A stretch of 64,000 bases of DNA from Alphaproteobacteria bacterium SO-S41 (GTDB taxonomy: Bacteria; Pseudomonadota; Alphaproteobacteria; Micropepsales; Micropepsaceae): the NCBI GenBank assembly GCA_019670725.1, contig AP024629.1:1798001-1862000 (forward strand), given 5' to 3'. Positions 7,787-19,819 of the stretch are shown here, piece by piece. The notes under the pieces are model-generated. The model was not told the DNA's origin, did not search any database, and saw only the letters and a program-made list of their open reading frames with translations. The translations under genes were made by a program, and so were the position numbers. Each line of letters begins with the position of its first letter. The stretch's first letter is position 1.

Positions 7787-8752
7787 TTACTGAGCGGCCT
7801 CGGCGACCTCGTGCTCGGTCGCGGCGAGGAAGCGTTCGGCTTCGAGGGCGGCCATACAGCCCATGCCGGCGGCAGTGACGGCCTGGCGGAAGACCTTGTC
7901 GGTGACGTCGCCCGCGGCGAAGACGCCGGGCACAGCAGTGGCGGTCGAGTCCGGCGCCTTGAGAAGATAGCCGCCCTCGTCCATCGGGAGCTGGCCCTTG
8001 AAGATCTCGGTCGCCGGTACATGGCCGATGGCGACGAAGAGGCCGTCGGCGGGCAGCGCGGTGAGCGCGCCGGTCTTGAGGTTACGCAGAGTCACGCCGG
8101 TGACGGAGACGGGCTCCTCGGTGCCGGTGACGGCCTCGATGGTCGAGTCCCAGACGACCGAAACTTTCGGGTTGGCGAAGAGCCGGGTCTGGTTGGTCAT
8201 GTCGGCGCGGAGGTGGTCGCGGCGGTGGACGAGGGTGACCTTCGAGGCGAAGTTGGTGAGGAACATCGCTTCCTCGACGGCGGTGTTGCCGCCGCCAACC
8301 ACGACCACTTCCTTGCCCCGGTAGAAGAAGCCGTCGCAGGTCGCGCAGGCCGAAACGCCGTGACCCTGGAAATGCTGCTCCGAGGGGAGGCCCAGCCACT
8401 TCGCCTGGGCGCCGGTCGCGACCACCAGCGTGTCGCAGGTATAGACCGCGCCGTCGTCGCCCCAGAGGCGGAAGGGACGGTGCGAGAGGTCGACCTTGAC
8501 GATCGTGTCGTGGACGAACTCGGTGCCGACATGCTTGGCCTGGTCCTGCATCTGGTCCATCAGCCAGGGGCCCTGGATCGCCTCGGCGAAGCCCGGATAG
8601 TTCTCGACCTCGGTCGTGATGGTGAGCTGGCCGCCGGGCTGCATGCCGTGGATGAGCAGCGGCTTCAGCATGGCGCGCGCGGCGTAGATCGCTGCGGTGT
8701 AGCCGGCGGGGCCTGAGCCCAGGACGATGACTTTGGCGTGGCGCTCGGCCAT
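7787..8752 (-). CDS. trxB: thioredoxin-disulfide reductase
   Basis: Thioredoxin reductase transfers electrons from NADPH through FAD to thioredoxin in the cytoplasm. The 321-residue protein has the FAD motif GSGPAG (12-17), the redox-active pair in CATCDG (C136 and C139), the NADPH motif VVGGGN (151-156) and the C-terminal FAD-binding GVFAAGDV block. The length is standard for the low-molecular-weight bacterial type. The start ATG at 8752 is preceded by GGAG. It is divergent from an Lrp/AsnC regulator, an arrangement seen in several alphaproteobacteria, with the shared control region at 8753-8913. Confidence 0.95.
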   Translation of the reverse strand: MAERHAKVIVLGSGPAGYTAAIYAARAMLKPLLIHGMQPGGQLTITTEVENYPGFAEAIQGPWLMDQMQDQAKHVGTEFVHDTIVKVDLSHRPFRLWGDDGAVYTCDTLVVATGAQAKWLGLPSEQHFQGHGVSACATCDGFFYRGKEVVVVGGGNTAVEEAMFLTNFASKVTLVHRRDHLRADMTNQTRLFANPKVSVVWDSTIEAVTGTEEPVSVTGVTLRNLKTGALTALPADGLFVAIGHVPATEIFKGQLPMDEGGYLLKAPDSTATAVPGVFAAGDVTDKVFRQAVTAAGMGCMAALEAERFLAATEHEVAEAAQ

Positions 8753-8768
8753 GGCGGACTCCGATACG

Positions 8769-8855
8769 ATATTGCGAGCTTAGTTAGTGGTTGGCCGCCC
8801 AAGCTGCAATCGGCTGGAATATTGCGGCAATTCGTTGCGGGATGGCGAAATATTG
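8769..8855. promoter_or_regulatory. three ATATTG repeats in the trxB/Lrp control region
   Basis: ATATTG occurs at 8769-8774, 8819-8824 and 8850-8855, all in the same orientation; the last two are 31 bases apart (about three helical turns) and the first two 50 apart. The sites lie between divergent trxB and the Lrp-type gene, so they are candidate binding sites for that regulator. This is inference from position and repetition. Confidence 0.35.
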
Positions 8856-8913
8856 TTGCCGTGACGCGACCAATCAGTGTTAAAGAGTTCGCCCACAATT
8901 CCACGGACTCGCG

Positions 8914-9390
8914 ATGCAGCGCATCAAGCTCGACTCAATCGACCGCAAGATCCTGGCTGAGCTCCAGGCCGACGGGCGCATGACCAATGTCGAACTCGCC
9001 AAGCGGGTGCAGATCTCGCCGCCGCCGTGCCTGCGCCGGGTGCGGGCGCTGGAGGAAGCCGGTTTCATCAAGGGCTATCACGCGCAGCTCGACCCCAAGT
9101 CGCTGGGCTTCGAGGTCGGCGTGTTCGTGCTGGTCGGCCTGTCGAGCCAGGCCGATACGGACCTGAAAGCCTTCGAGGAACAGACGCGCAAATGGCCGAT
9201 CGTGCGCGAGTGCTACATGCTGAACGGGCAGGACGATTACATCCTGCGCTGCGCGGCGCCGGACCTTTCGGCGTTCCAGAGCTTCCTGACGGAAGAGCTG
9301 ACCAAGGCGAAGAACGTGGCGCATGTGAAGACGTCGCTGATTGTGCGCACGGCGAAGGACGAGCCCGGCGTGCCGGTGCCGATGCGCTGA
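8914..9390 (+). CDS. Lrp/AsnC family transcriptional regulator
   Basis: A 158-residue protein with the Lrp/AsnC layout: an N-terminal helix-turn-helix opening with KLDSIDRKILAELQADGR and followed by a second helix ending in PPPCLRRVRALEEAG, then the C-terminal RAM ligand-binding domain from about residue 70 (GVFVLVGL, then YMLNGQDDYILR). Such proteins form octamers or hexadecamers that wrap DNA and often respond to amino acids. It starts at the ATG at 8914, divergent from trxB, and may control both itself and trxB. The ligand cannot be named. Confidence 0.9.
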   Translation: MQRIKLDSIDRKILAELQADGRMTNVELAKRVQISPPPCLRRVRALEEAGFIKGYHAQLDPKSLGFEVGVFVLVGLSSQADTDLKAFEEQTRKWPIVRECYMLNGQDDYILRCAAPDLSAFQSFLTEELTKAKNVAHVKTSLIVRTAKDEPGVPVPMR

Positions 9391-9397
9391 GGCTGAT

Positions 9398-9415
9398 GAC
9401 GGCGTTAACGCCGTC
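9398..9415. terminator. perfect 18-bp palindrome after the Lrp gene
   Basis: GACGGCGTTAACGCCGTC is a perfect palindrome eight bases after the Lrp-type stop codon. It can form a hairpin in RNA and may help end that transcript, though no long T-run follows. A protein-binding site for the following kinase gene is the alternative. Confidence 0.4.
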
Positions 9416-9543
9416 GTTCCGGACGCGCCGGATTCCGCGGTCACAGGCGGCCAGCACTTAAGACTTTGGGTGCAATTGAACGTATCGCACGCAGGGTTTT
9501 GCAACCCGCCCGGCCTATCATCCTGTTTCGGGTTCGGGATGCA

Positions 9544-10968
9544 ATGACTTCAGGCGGCCTCAAATCTTTCCTAGCGGACTGGTTCGACCCTCGGGATCCC
9601 GAGGCGCTGGAACTGAGGCGGGACCAGTTGTCCATCGCCGCCTCGGTCGCGCGTGGCGGACCCCTGCCGATGCTCTTTATCGTCGGCTGCATTGCCGCAA
9701 TCGCGCTCGAATGGCACGGCATCGCCTTGGTCGGCGGCTGGGTCGTCGGCGCCACGACGGCGATCTGTCTCAGCGACATCGTTCTGCGGCGGGTCAAGGC
9801 GCGGTTAAAAACGGGCGCATCCTATCGTGCCCTCAACGCAGCCTATGTCGCGAGCAGCGCTCTTATCGTCACCAGCCTCGCCTTGGCCGGGCCGTTGTTC
9901 TGGATCCAGGACAATGTCAGCAGCCATTTGTTTCTTTTGCTGCTGCTCATGATCGGGCCATCGCTGGCCGTTGCCCAGCAGGCGTCTCATCCGCCGACGG
10001 CGGCGATGGCTTCGATCTATCTGCTGACGGCGTTGGCGTTGTGCCTGCACCAAGGCGAGATGGCCTACACGCTGTTGGCGGTGGTTTGCCTGATCTTGCT
10101 GGCGATGCTCGCGAGCGTCGTCGTGCGGACGTCTCGGACCACTGTCGCGATGCTAACCCTGCGCAATTCGGAGCATCGGCTGCTTGAGCAGCAGAAGGAC
10201 CTCATGGCGCAGCAGGACGAGCTCGTCGCCCAGCTCCGCGACGCCAACCAGTCCAAGGCCGACTTCCTGGCGCGGATGAGCCATGAACTGCGCACGCCGC
10301 TGAACGCCGTGATCGGGTTTTCGGACGTGATGCGGCAGGAATCCTTGGGGCCGATCGGGACGCCGGCCTATCTCGACTATCTCGGCCATATCCATTCCAG
10401 CGGGTCGCATCTGCTGGGGCTGATCAACGACATTCTCGATCTCTCCAAGATGGAGGCCGGGCGCTTCGAGCTGCGCGAGGGCCTCGTCGATCTGTGGGAG
10501 GTCGTGCACGACGCGACCAGCATGGTGAAGCTGCGCGCCGCGGAAGGCGAGGTGACGCTGGTGAACGAGGTGCCGCAGGGCATCGAGCTGACGGCGGACG
10601 AGACGGCGGTGCGGCAGATCGCGATCAATGTCGTGACCAATGCCATCAAGTTCACCCCGCCGGGCGGGCAGGTGCGCTGGAGCGTCGGGCACGATCTCGA
10701 CGGCGCCTTGCTGCTGAAGATTACGGATACCGGCGTCGGCATCGCCGCGAGCGACATGGAGCGGGTGTTCGAGGCGTTCGGGCAGGCGCGGAACGGCTAC
10801 TCCGCCAAAGAGCGCGGGACCGGTCTCGGGCTGCCGATCGTGCGGACCCTGATGCGGTTGCATGGCGGCGAGGCGTTGCTCGACAGCGTGCCCGGCGAAG
10901 GCACGACGGTGACGCTGCGCTTCCCGAGCGGGCGGATCCGGTCGAACGGCCGCAAGGCGGCGGCCTAG
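9544..10968 (+). CDS. membrane-bound sensor histidine kinase
   Basis: A 474-residue kinase when read from the ATG at 9544; a longer form from 9466 is open but adds a poorly conserved-looking leader. Residues about 42-195 carry five to six hydrophobic helices with short loops and no evident periplasmic sensor domain. A short coiled coil (about 205-238) leads to HisKA with the phosphorylatable His at 247 in SHELRTPLN, then the ATPase domain with NVVTNAIKF, DTGVGI and GTGLGLPIV boxes. No response regulator gene is adjacent, so it is an orphan here. Its stop overlaps the stop of the convergent MFS gene by four bases. Confidence 0.88.
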   Translation: MTSGGLKSFLADWFDPRDPEALELRRDQLSIAASVARGGPLPMLFIVGCIAAIALEWHGIALVGGWVVGATTAICLSDIVLRRVKARLKTGASYRALNAAYVASSALIVTSLALAGPLFWIQDNVSSHLFLLLLLMIGPSLAVAQQASHPPTAAMASIYLLTALALCLHQGEMAYTLLAVVCLILLAMLASVVVRTSRTTVAMLTLRNSEHRLLEQQKDLMAQQDELVAQLRDANQSKADFLARMSHELRTPLNAVIGFSDVMRQESLGPIGTPAYLDYLGHIHSSGSHLLGLINDILDLSKMEAGRFELREGLVDLWEVVHDATSMVKLRAAEGEVTLVNEVPQGIELTADETAVRQIAINVVTNAIKFTPPGGQVRWSVGHDLDGALLLKITDTGVGIAASDMERVFEAFGQARNGYSAKERGTGLGLPIVRTLMRLHGGEALLDSVPGEGTTVTLRFPSGRIRSNGRKAAA

Positions 10969-12203
10969 CTCGCCCCGACGTCGCGCTGCGTCGTGATCCA
11001 GGCGACGGTCAGCGCGACGACATTGAGCGCGGCCGCCACCATGAAGGCCGCCCCGGGCACGCCGTAGCCCGCGCCGGCGCCGATCGCCCAAGCGAAGACC
11101 TGGCTGAACAGCAGCGGTCCGATCATACCGGAAATCCCGATGGCGCTGGCGAGAGCGCCCTGGAGCTTGCCCTGTTCGTCAGGCTTCACCCGGCGGGTCA
11201 TAAGCGCCTGAAGGGAAGGCCCCATCAGACCGGCCATGGCCTGGAAGCCGATGCCGATGAGGAAGATCCAGCCGACCGGTGCGAAGGCATAGATCAGCAT
11301 GCCGGCGATCGCGAAGCCGAGGCCGGTGCGCAACGCCAGCGCTTCGCCCAGCAGGCGGATGGCGGGGCGCATCAGCACCATCTGGACGATGATATTGCCG
11401 ACGCCGATCGCGGCCATCATCAGCCCGACATCGCGCTCGGTCCAGCCGTAGCGGTAGCCGGCATAGAGGACGGATGTGGACGGGATAACCCAGAAGGCGG
11501 TGTTCCAGATGACCGAGACCGCCGTCAGCCAGAAGACCTCGCCATGTTCGCGCAGGAAGCCGAGCGATCCGATCGGGTTCGCCTTGCGCCACGAGAAAGC
11601 GGAGCGGCGCTCCGGCGGAAGCGACTCGGGCAGCGCGAACCAGCCATAGGCGGTGTTGAGCAGGCACAGCCCCGCGGCGATCCAGAAGGGGAGGCGGGGA
11701 TCGACCTCGCCCGCGAGGCCGCCGAGCGCCGGGCCGATAACAAAGCCGAGCCCGAACGCGGCGCCGACCATGCCGAAGGACTGCGCCCGTTTCTCGGGCG
11801 GCGTCACGTCGGCGATATAGGCGTTGGCGGTGGAGAAACTGGCGCCGGTGACGCCGGAAAGGACGCGCCCGACGAAGAGCCAGGCGAGCGTCGGCGCCAG
11901 CGCCATCAGCATGAAGTCGAGGCCGTGGCCGAAGATCGAGATGAGCAGGACGGGGCGCCGGCCAAAGCGGTCGGAGAGGCTGCCGATGATGGGCGAGAAG
12001 AAGAACTGCGCGATTGCGAAGGTCAGGCCGAAATAGCCGTAGATCGCAGCGGCGGAGGCGTTGTCGCCGCCTTCGAACCCCAGCACGAGATGCGGCAGGA
12101 CGGGGATGATGATGCCCATCGCCAGCACGTCGAGCACGACGGTGATGAAGACGAAGACAAGCGCCGCCTGACGGCGGGGTGGGAGCAGCGGCGGCGTTTC
12201 CAT
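10965..12203 (-). CDS. MFS transporter, Tet (TCR) family-like drug/H+ antiporter
   Basis: A 412-residue, twelve-helix inner-membrane exporter of the major facilitator superfamily. The N-terminal helix contains [17 protein letters not shown], followed by motif [15 protein letters not shown] at residues 74-87 and the antiporter-type motif [19 protein letters not shown] in helix 5, both characteristic of TetA-like proteins. Chromosomal members of this family export varied compounds and need not give tetracycline resistance. The ATG at 12203 is preceded by CTAGGA. It lies downstream of the glycosyltransferase pair on the same strand with a 33-base gap, so co-transcription is possible. Confidence 0.88.
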   Translation of the reverse strand: METPPLLPPRRQAALVFVFITVVLDVLAMGIIIPVLPHLVLGFEGGDNASAAAIYGYFGLTFAIAQFFFSPIIGSLSDRFGRRPVLLISIFGHGLDFMLMALAPTLAWLFVGRVLSGVTGASFSTANAYIADVTPPEKRAQSFGMVGAAFGLGFVIGPALGGLAGEVDPRLPFWIAAGLCLLNTAYGWFALPESLPPERRSAFSWRKANPIGSLGFLREHGEVFWLTAVSVIWNTAFWVIPSTSVLYAGYRYGWTERDVGLMMAAIGVGNIIVQMVLMRPAIRLLGEALALRTGLGFAIAGMLIYAFAPVGWIFLIGIGFQAMAGLMGPSLQALMTRRVKPDEQGKLQGALASAIGISGMIGPLLFSQVFAWAIGAGAGYGVPGAAFMVAAALNVVALTVAWITTQRDVGAS

Positions 12204-12236
12204 CGGCTGGTCCTAGCGTGCTTCGCGCCGGTGCGG

Positions 12237-13337
12237 CTAGAGCGCGGCGTGGTAGGCGCGCAACAGCAGCGCGGTGTAGGCGATGAGCGGGCGGCGGCCG
12301 AGATAGAGCTGGTAGAAGCGGCGGCCGGCCTCCGCGATGTCGCGGTGATGGCCGGGGGCGCTGAGCTCACGGTCGACGATGGTTTCGATCTCCGTTTCGC
12401 CCGTGACTTCGAGGAAGTCCGCGCCGGCGCAGAGCTTGGGGAAATAGAAGAGGTCGAAGGGCGAGGCGTATTTGACGAGGGCGCTGTTGCTCTTGAGACC
12501 GAGCGCGACGCGCGAGCAGGTGGCGCCGTTGCCGTCGAGCGAGAGGATGAAGCGGTTCTGCCACTGCTCTGGCCAGCCGAGGCGCGGCTTGAAATAGGGC
12601 TGACGCTCCAGCAGCGCCTTGGCGGCGTCGGTGCACTGGACGATTTCGGAGATCCGGAAATCGATGTGGGGATGGCAGACGAAGTGCGCGGCGGCGATGA
12701 GGCGCGGGTTGGTGGGGTTGAGAATGTCTTCGACGTCGTGGAGCTGGCCGCTGGAACTGCCGGCGAAGACGGCGCGGATCGCCTTGGCGTCATAGGGTAC
12801 GCGGTCGGTTTGGCGCAGGTACCAATTCCAGTTCAGGAAATCGATGTCGGGCAGGAGGATGGCGTTCGACTGCGCGGTGTTCTGGAAGGCGAAGACCGGC
12901 ACGTCCGACTGGCCGAGCGGATGATCGTTGACGTCGATCGCGAGGCTCAGGTCAAGCTTCAGGCGGGCGGCGGCGAGGGCGGCCTGCAGTAGCGCGCGAT
13001 AGCGGCGGACGCGTGCCTGGAATTGCGGCATCTGCATCGCGATCAGCGGCGTCTCGTCGACCAGGCCTTTGGGCCGGACGGTGATCGCGCCGGAGCGGAT
13101 GTCGAAGACGAAGATGTTGGCGTGGGCGCGATTGAGCGCGTCGAAGGTCTCGTCCAGCGTCGCGCGATTGAAGGGCGAGGCCTTCCAGGGATCGACCTGA
13201 CGCGCTGCGAGGTCGTGGAGGCCGCTGTCCACGGCGTCGAGATCGAGCCGGCCCGTCCAGGTCGCGCCGGCGAAATTGAGCCTGTCCTGCAGCCAGAGCT
13301 TGGCGCGGCCGGCGAAGCGGAGATCGTCCGGCGGCAT
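12237..13337 (-). CDS. CAP10/GT90-like glycosyltransferase
   Basis: A 366-residue protein resembling the CAP10/KTELC1 (GT90) family. The best-conserved part is in the last third: RFILSLDGNGATCSRVA followed by LGLKSNSALVKYASPFDLFYFPKL, the pattern typical of GT90 enzymes, which transfer sugars such as glucose or xylose to glycan or protein acceptors. Bacterial members usually sit in lipopolysaccharide or capsule loci. No signal peptide is visible, so it should be cytoplasmic. Its ATG overlaps the stop of the upstream GT4 gene in TGATG, so the two are translationally coupled. Confidence 0.7.
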   Translation of the reverse strand: MPPDDLRFAGRAKLWLQDRLNFAGATWTGRLDLDAVDSGLHDLAARQVDPWKASPFNRATLDETFDALNRAHANIFVFDIRSGAITVRPKGLVDETPLIAMQMPQFQARVRRYRALLQAALAAARLKLDLSLAIDVNDHPLGQSDVPVFAFQNTAQSNAILLPDIDFLNWNWYLRQTDRVPYDAKAIRAVFAGSSSGQLHDVEDILNPTNPRLIAAAHFVCHPHIDFRISEIVQCTDAAKALLERQPYFKPRLGWPEQWQNRFILSLDGNGATCSRVALGLKSNSALVKYASPFDLFYFPKLCAGADFLEVTGETEIETIVDRELSAPGHHRDIAEAGRRFYQLYLGRRPLIAYTALLLRAYHAAL

Positions 13338-14413
13338 CAGGCGGGTGCGGCCCAGAGGCGGCGATAGACGTCGTTCATCGTCTCGGCCTCGCGGGTCAGC
13401 GTGTGCTGGGCGAGCGCCTTGGCGCGGCCGGCGCGGCCCATCGCTTCGGCGCGCGCGGGATCGGCGAGGAGGGGTTCGATGCCGGCGATGAGGGCTTCGA
13501 GGTCGTCGGGCGGCACGATGAGGCCGGTCTCGCCTTCGGCGACGAGATAGGGCGCGGCGCCGGTACGGGTGGCGACGACGGCGGCGCCGGAGGCCATGGC
13601 CTCCAGCGGCGTCAGGCCGAAGCCTTCATTGCGCATCGGGGCGACGTAAAGCGTGACGCGTCGGTACCAGAGCGGCATTTCCGCCTGCGGCCGCTCGCCG
13701 AGGAGGGCGATGCGGTTCTCCATGTCGGTTTCGGCGATGCGGCGCTTGAGGGCGGCGATGAATCCGGCCTCCTCCCACGCCATCAGGCCGGTGATGACGG
13801 CGGTCCAGTCGGGGTATTTCGGGAGGAGGCGGATCATCGCCTCGATGAAGAGGTCGGAGCCTTTCTGGTGGCGCACACGGCCGAAGACGCCGATGCCGTA
13901 TTTGCCGGGGAGACCGCTTTCGGCCCATTCCGCCGCGCGGTCTTCGGCGGGCTGGAACTTCTGGGGGTTCACGCCGTGATGGACAATGTAGACGGGCGTT
14001 TCGACATCGACGAAGGCGGCGGAGAATTCGGACGGCGTGACGATGGCGTCCATGCGGCGCATCAGCCAGCGGGTGAGGCCGGTGCGCTTGCGTTGCGCCG
14101 CGCTGGTGAAAACGAGTTTCCACTTCTGGCGCAGGACATGGCGCAGGAAGAGGCCGATGAACATCTCGTCGTTGCGGCGCGCATGCCAGATGCGATGGCT
14201 GAGGCCGCCCGGCGGTTTCGACCAGCCGCGGGTGAAGAGCTGCAACACGCCGATGCGCGGCACGTTAGGCGGCAGATAGGGCCCGACGCTGGCGATGGCG
14301 ATCGACTTCGCCTGTTCCGGCACCACGGCCACGATCGAGGCCGTGCCGCCGGAATAGCGATAGTGCAGATTGGGCGCGACGGCCGCGACCTGGCGCAGAT
14401 CGACCTTGGTCAC
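13337..14413 (-). CDS. glycosyltransferase family 4 (GT-B fold)
   Basis: A 358-residue GT-B glycosyltransferase beginning with GTG at 14413 behind a strong GGGGAGGAAAA site. The C-terminal nucleotide-sugar domain begins near residue 170 with GIGVFGRVRHQKGSDLFIEA and has the EX7E motif in NEGFGLTPLEAMASG, in which the two Glu bind the donor. Members use nucleotide-activated sugars to build lipopolysaccharide, exopolysaccharide or glycolipids. It is the first gene of a coupled pair with the GT90-like gene. Donor and acceptor cannot be told from sequence. Confidence 0.88.
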   Translation of the reverse strand: MTKVDLRQVAAVAPNLHYRYSGGTASIVAVVPEQAKSIAIASVGPYLPPNVPRIGVLQLFTRGWSKPPGGLSHRIWHARRNDEMFIGLFLRHVLRQKWKLVFTSAAQRKRTGLTRWLMRRMDAIVTPSEFSAAFVDVETPVYIVHHGVNPQKFQPAEDRAAEWAESGLPGKYGIGVFGRVRHQKGSDLFIEAMIRLLPKYPDWTAVITGLMAWEEAGFIAALKRRIAETDMENRIALLGERPQAEMPLWYRRVTLYVAPMRNEGFGLTPLEAMASGAAVVATRTGAAPYLVAEGETGLIVPPDDLEALIAGIEPLLADPARAEAMGRAGRAKALAQHTLTREAETMNDVYRRLWAAPA

Positions 14414-14419
14414 GCGTTT

Positions 14420-14565
14420 TCCTCCCCTGCAAAGCGCAGCGGCGCGGGGGAGGGGGACCGCGAAGCGGTGGAGGGGGCGGATGAAGCGCGGTGCCCTGTG
14501 AGAACACGTGCCCCCCTCCGGCCCTGCGGGCCTGCCTCCCCCCGCAAGCGGGGGGAGAAAGGGAG
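14420..14565. repeat. dispersed intergenic palindromic repeat, copy 1
   Basis: The interval between the GT4 gene and greA is filled by G/C-rich palindromes. The 35-base core at 14446-14480 is an exact reverse complement of 25329-25363. A second segment at 14507-14560 contains a hairpin of six C and six G around GCAAGC. Both copies are flanked by poly-C/poly-G hairpins with different loops, as expected of an extragenic palindrome family. Confidence 0.75.
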
Positions 14566-14567
14566 CA

Positions 14568-15041
14568 TTAGACGTATTTGACCTTGAGGATCGCGTAGCT
14601 CTTGGCGCCGGCGGGCGCGGCGACCTCGACGCTGTCGCCGATTGTCTTTCCGATCAGGGCGCGGGCGAGGGGCGAGGAGATCGAGATGCGCTTCAGCTTC
14701 AGGTCGGCTTCGATGTCGCCGACGATCTGATAGGTCGCTTCCTTCTCAGTGTCCTCATCGACGACGGTGACGGTGGCGCCGAACTTCACGATCTTGCCGG
14801 TGAACTTCGAGGGGTCGATGACCTGGGCGCGCGCGGCGATGTCCTCGAGTTCGAGGATGCGGCCTTCGATGAAGCCCTGCTGCTCTTTCGCGGCGTGGTA
14901 CTCGGCATTTTCCGACAGATCGCCATGGGCGCGCGCTTCCGCGATCGCGCGGATCACAGCCGGCCGTTGAACCGATTTGAGGTTCTGGATTTCCTCCTCG
15001 AGCTTCAAGTGCCCCAGGCCGGTCATCGGTACTTTCTCCAT
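14568..15041 (-). CDS. greA: transcription elongation factor GreA
   Basis: A 157-residue protein of normal GreA length. GreA inserts its coiled coil into the secondary channel of RNA polymerase and stimulates cleavage of backtracked transcripts. The N-terminal coiled coil contains [20 protein letters not shown] with the conserved acidic tip (D and E of DLSENAEY), and the C-terminal FKBP-like domain contains [18 protein letters not shown]. The ATG at 15041 follows AAGGAGTTGAGTA. It stands as a single gene upstream of an intergenic repeat and is separated by about 420 bases from the next gene. Confidence 0.96.
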   Translation of the reverse strand: MEKVPMTGLGHLKLEEEIQNLKSVQRPAVIRAIAEARAHGDLSENAEYHAAKEQQGFIEGRILELEDIAARAQVIDPSKFTGKIVKFGATVTVVDEDTEKEATYQIVGDIEADLKLKRISISSPLARALIGKTIGDSVEVAAPAGAKSYAILKVKYV

Positions 15042-15464
15042 TACTCAACTCCTTAGCGTGGCTCGCGAACTTCAGCCGCGACGGTGCCCGGGAGCGTCAA
15101 AGCCGCCCTCGCGCGCGGCACTGGGGCCTCGCGACGGGCGGCTTGATCTCCTCATGATCACTGTCTGCGGGTCGGAGCCTTGGCCTTCCCTGCCGGACGG
15201 ATAACCCCTCCGGCGCAGTCAGAAACGGTAGTCCCCGCCGGGGCGGACTTCAAGAGTCTTGCGTGCGCGTGCGGTAAGCAACTGATATCAAACAATATTA
15301 CGAAACCGCGCGGGACGGCGAGCGGGGCGATTGTTCACAAATGTTCCAATTTGGTCGGGCGATGGGCCCTGGCCCGGCCCCTGCGAGGGGCGGCGTCGGG
15401 GCTGCTTCCGTGGCCCTGCAATCCGTGATTGGCCGTGGGGCGGTCACCCGCCTAAGGCTGCGTC
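15042..15464. other. gene-free interval upstream of greA
   Basis: About 420 bases between divergent greA and a HAD gene. I see no convincing gene or RNA family. It contains an AT-rich patch near 15275-15305 and a TGTTC direct repeat at 15332-15346 with ten-base periodicity. Promoters for both flanking genes must lie here. Confidence 0.5.
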
Positions 15465-16129
15465 ATGTTCGAGGCGGTGATTTTCGACTGCGATGGCGTG
15501 CTCGTCGACAACGAGGTCGTCCTCCACGCGATTGAGCTGGAGGTGCTGGCCGAGATCGGCCTCGCCTACGAGCCAGCGGTGTTCAAGGCGCGTTTCATGG
15601 GGCTGAACGATGCCGCCTTCTTCGCCGGGTTGGAAGCCGACGCAATGGCGCGGCTCGGCCGATCGGTTGTCGCGGAGATCAAGCCGGTGATGGAGGAGCG
15701 CTATGCCGTGCGGCGCGACCTAATCGGCGAAGTGCGGGGTGCGGCTGCCGCGGTCGCGGCCCTCGGCGGGCGGGCGAAGGCGGTCGCGAGTTCCAGCGGG
15801 GTCGCGAGTCTTGAGCGCAAACTGCGACGGATCGCGCTGTGGGCGCCCTTCGCGCCGCATGTTTATTCCGCTGATCTGGTGGCAGAGGCGAAACCCGCGC
15901 CCGATCTTTTCCTGTTCACGGCAGAGCAGCTTGGCGTGGCCCCGGCGCGGTGCCTGGTGATCGAGGACAGCGTCAACGGCGTGCGGGCCGGCATCGCTGC
16001 CGGCATGACCGTCTGGGGCTTCGCCGGCGGCGGACATATGAACGACGGCATGGCGGCGCGCCTGAGCGAGGCTGGCGCCGCACGCGTCATTGCCGACTGG
16101 ACTGAAGGCGCAGACTTACTCGGCGCGCT

Positions 16130-16139
<10 letters not shown>
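15465..16139 (+). CDS. HAD-superfamily hydrolase
   Basis: A 224-residue HAD subfamily IA protein with all four motifs: [10 protein letters not shown] (D8 and D10), the motif II Ser in ASSSGVAS, the motif III Lys in EAKPAPDLF, and the acidic pair in IEDSVNG. It is related to the pair at 5953-7313 but shorter at its start and clearly diverged. A small phosphorylated metabolite is the likely substrate. The gene is convergent with carB and overlaps its last ten bases. Confidence 0.85.
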
Positions 16140-19390
<3,251 letters not shown>

Positions 19391-19496
19391 GCAAGTCCTC
19401 GCGCGCGCAACGGGCCGCGCTTGAGACACGACTCGTCAAATCCGGAATGTGGGTTAAGCGGATCGTCTAGAGGGCGTTGCGGTGCGGCACAAGAAA

Positions 19497-19523
19497 AAAG
19501 GCCGGTCCCGAGGACCGGCCTTT
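19497..19523 (-). terminator. rho-independent terminator of cspA
   Basis: A 12-bp stem (19497-19508 with 19512-19523) with a three-base loop, followed on the minus strand by a T6 run from the A residues at 19494-19499. It lies 38 bases after the cspA stop codon. Confidence 0.85.
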
Positions 19524-19560
19524 CAAATCCGAAAGCACGGCGCCGAAGCGCCGGGTTTCC

Positions 19561-19770
19561 TTAGAGCGCCTTGAGCTGGCCAGCCGAGCTCTTGCCGCTG
19601 CGGCTGTCGCGCTCGACCTCGAACGAGACCTTCTGGCCTTCGTTCAGGGAGCTCATGCCAGCGCGCTCGACCGCGGAGATGTGCACGAACACATCGCCCG
19701 AGCCGCCATCGGGCTGGATGAAGCCGAAGCCCTTCTGGGCGTTGAACCATTTAACAGTGCCGGTAGCCAT
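19561..19770 (-). CDS. cold-shock protein (CspA family)
   Basis: A 69-residue single-domain cold-shock protein that binds single-stranded RNA and DNA and acts as an RNA chaperone. RNP1 is KGFGFI (13-18) and RNP2 is VFVHI (27-31); the opening [17 protein letters not shown] is diagnostic. It is a single gene with its own terminator and a leader of unknown length that contains a short strong hairpin upstream of the ATG. It sits between carB and a small basic protein gene that runs the other way. Confidence 0.95.
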   Translation of the reverse strand: MATGTVKWFNAQKGFGFIQPDGGSGDVFVHISAVERAGMSSLNEGQKVSFEVERDSRSGKSSAGQLKAL

Positions 19771-19801
19771 GTATTTTCGTCCTTGAACCTTGAAGTACGA
19801 C

Positions 19802-19819
19802 CGGCCCGGACCCGGGCCG
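19802..19819 (-). promoter_or_regulatory. leader hairpin upstream of the cold-shock gene
   Basis: CGGCCCGG (19802-19809) pairs with CCGGGCCG (19812-19819), 32-49 bases upstream of the cold-shock start codon. Cold-shock mRNAs commonly have structured leaders that refold with temperature, so this is a candidate, provided transcription starts upstream of it. Confidence 0.35.

Noticed and set aside
10494-12992. An 832-codon open frame on the plus strand across the MFS and GT90 genes
   Set aside because: It is the opposite strand of two well-supported genes, with Arg/Gly-rich composition produced by GC-rich complementary codons and no recognisable domain.
15333-15346. GTTC-N6-GTTC near a HAD gene as an SOS box
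   Set aside because: The alphaproteobacterial box needs seven bases between the half-sites and here there are six. The adjacent genes are not repair genes.
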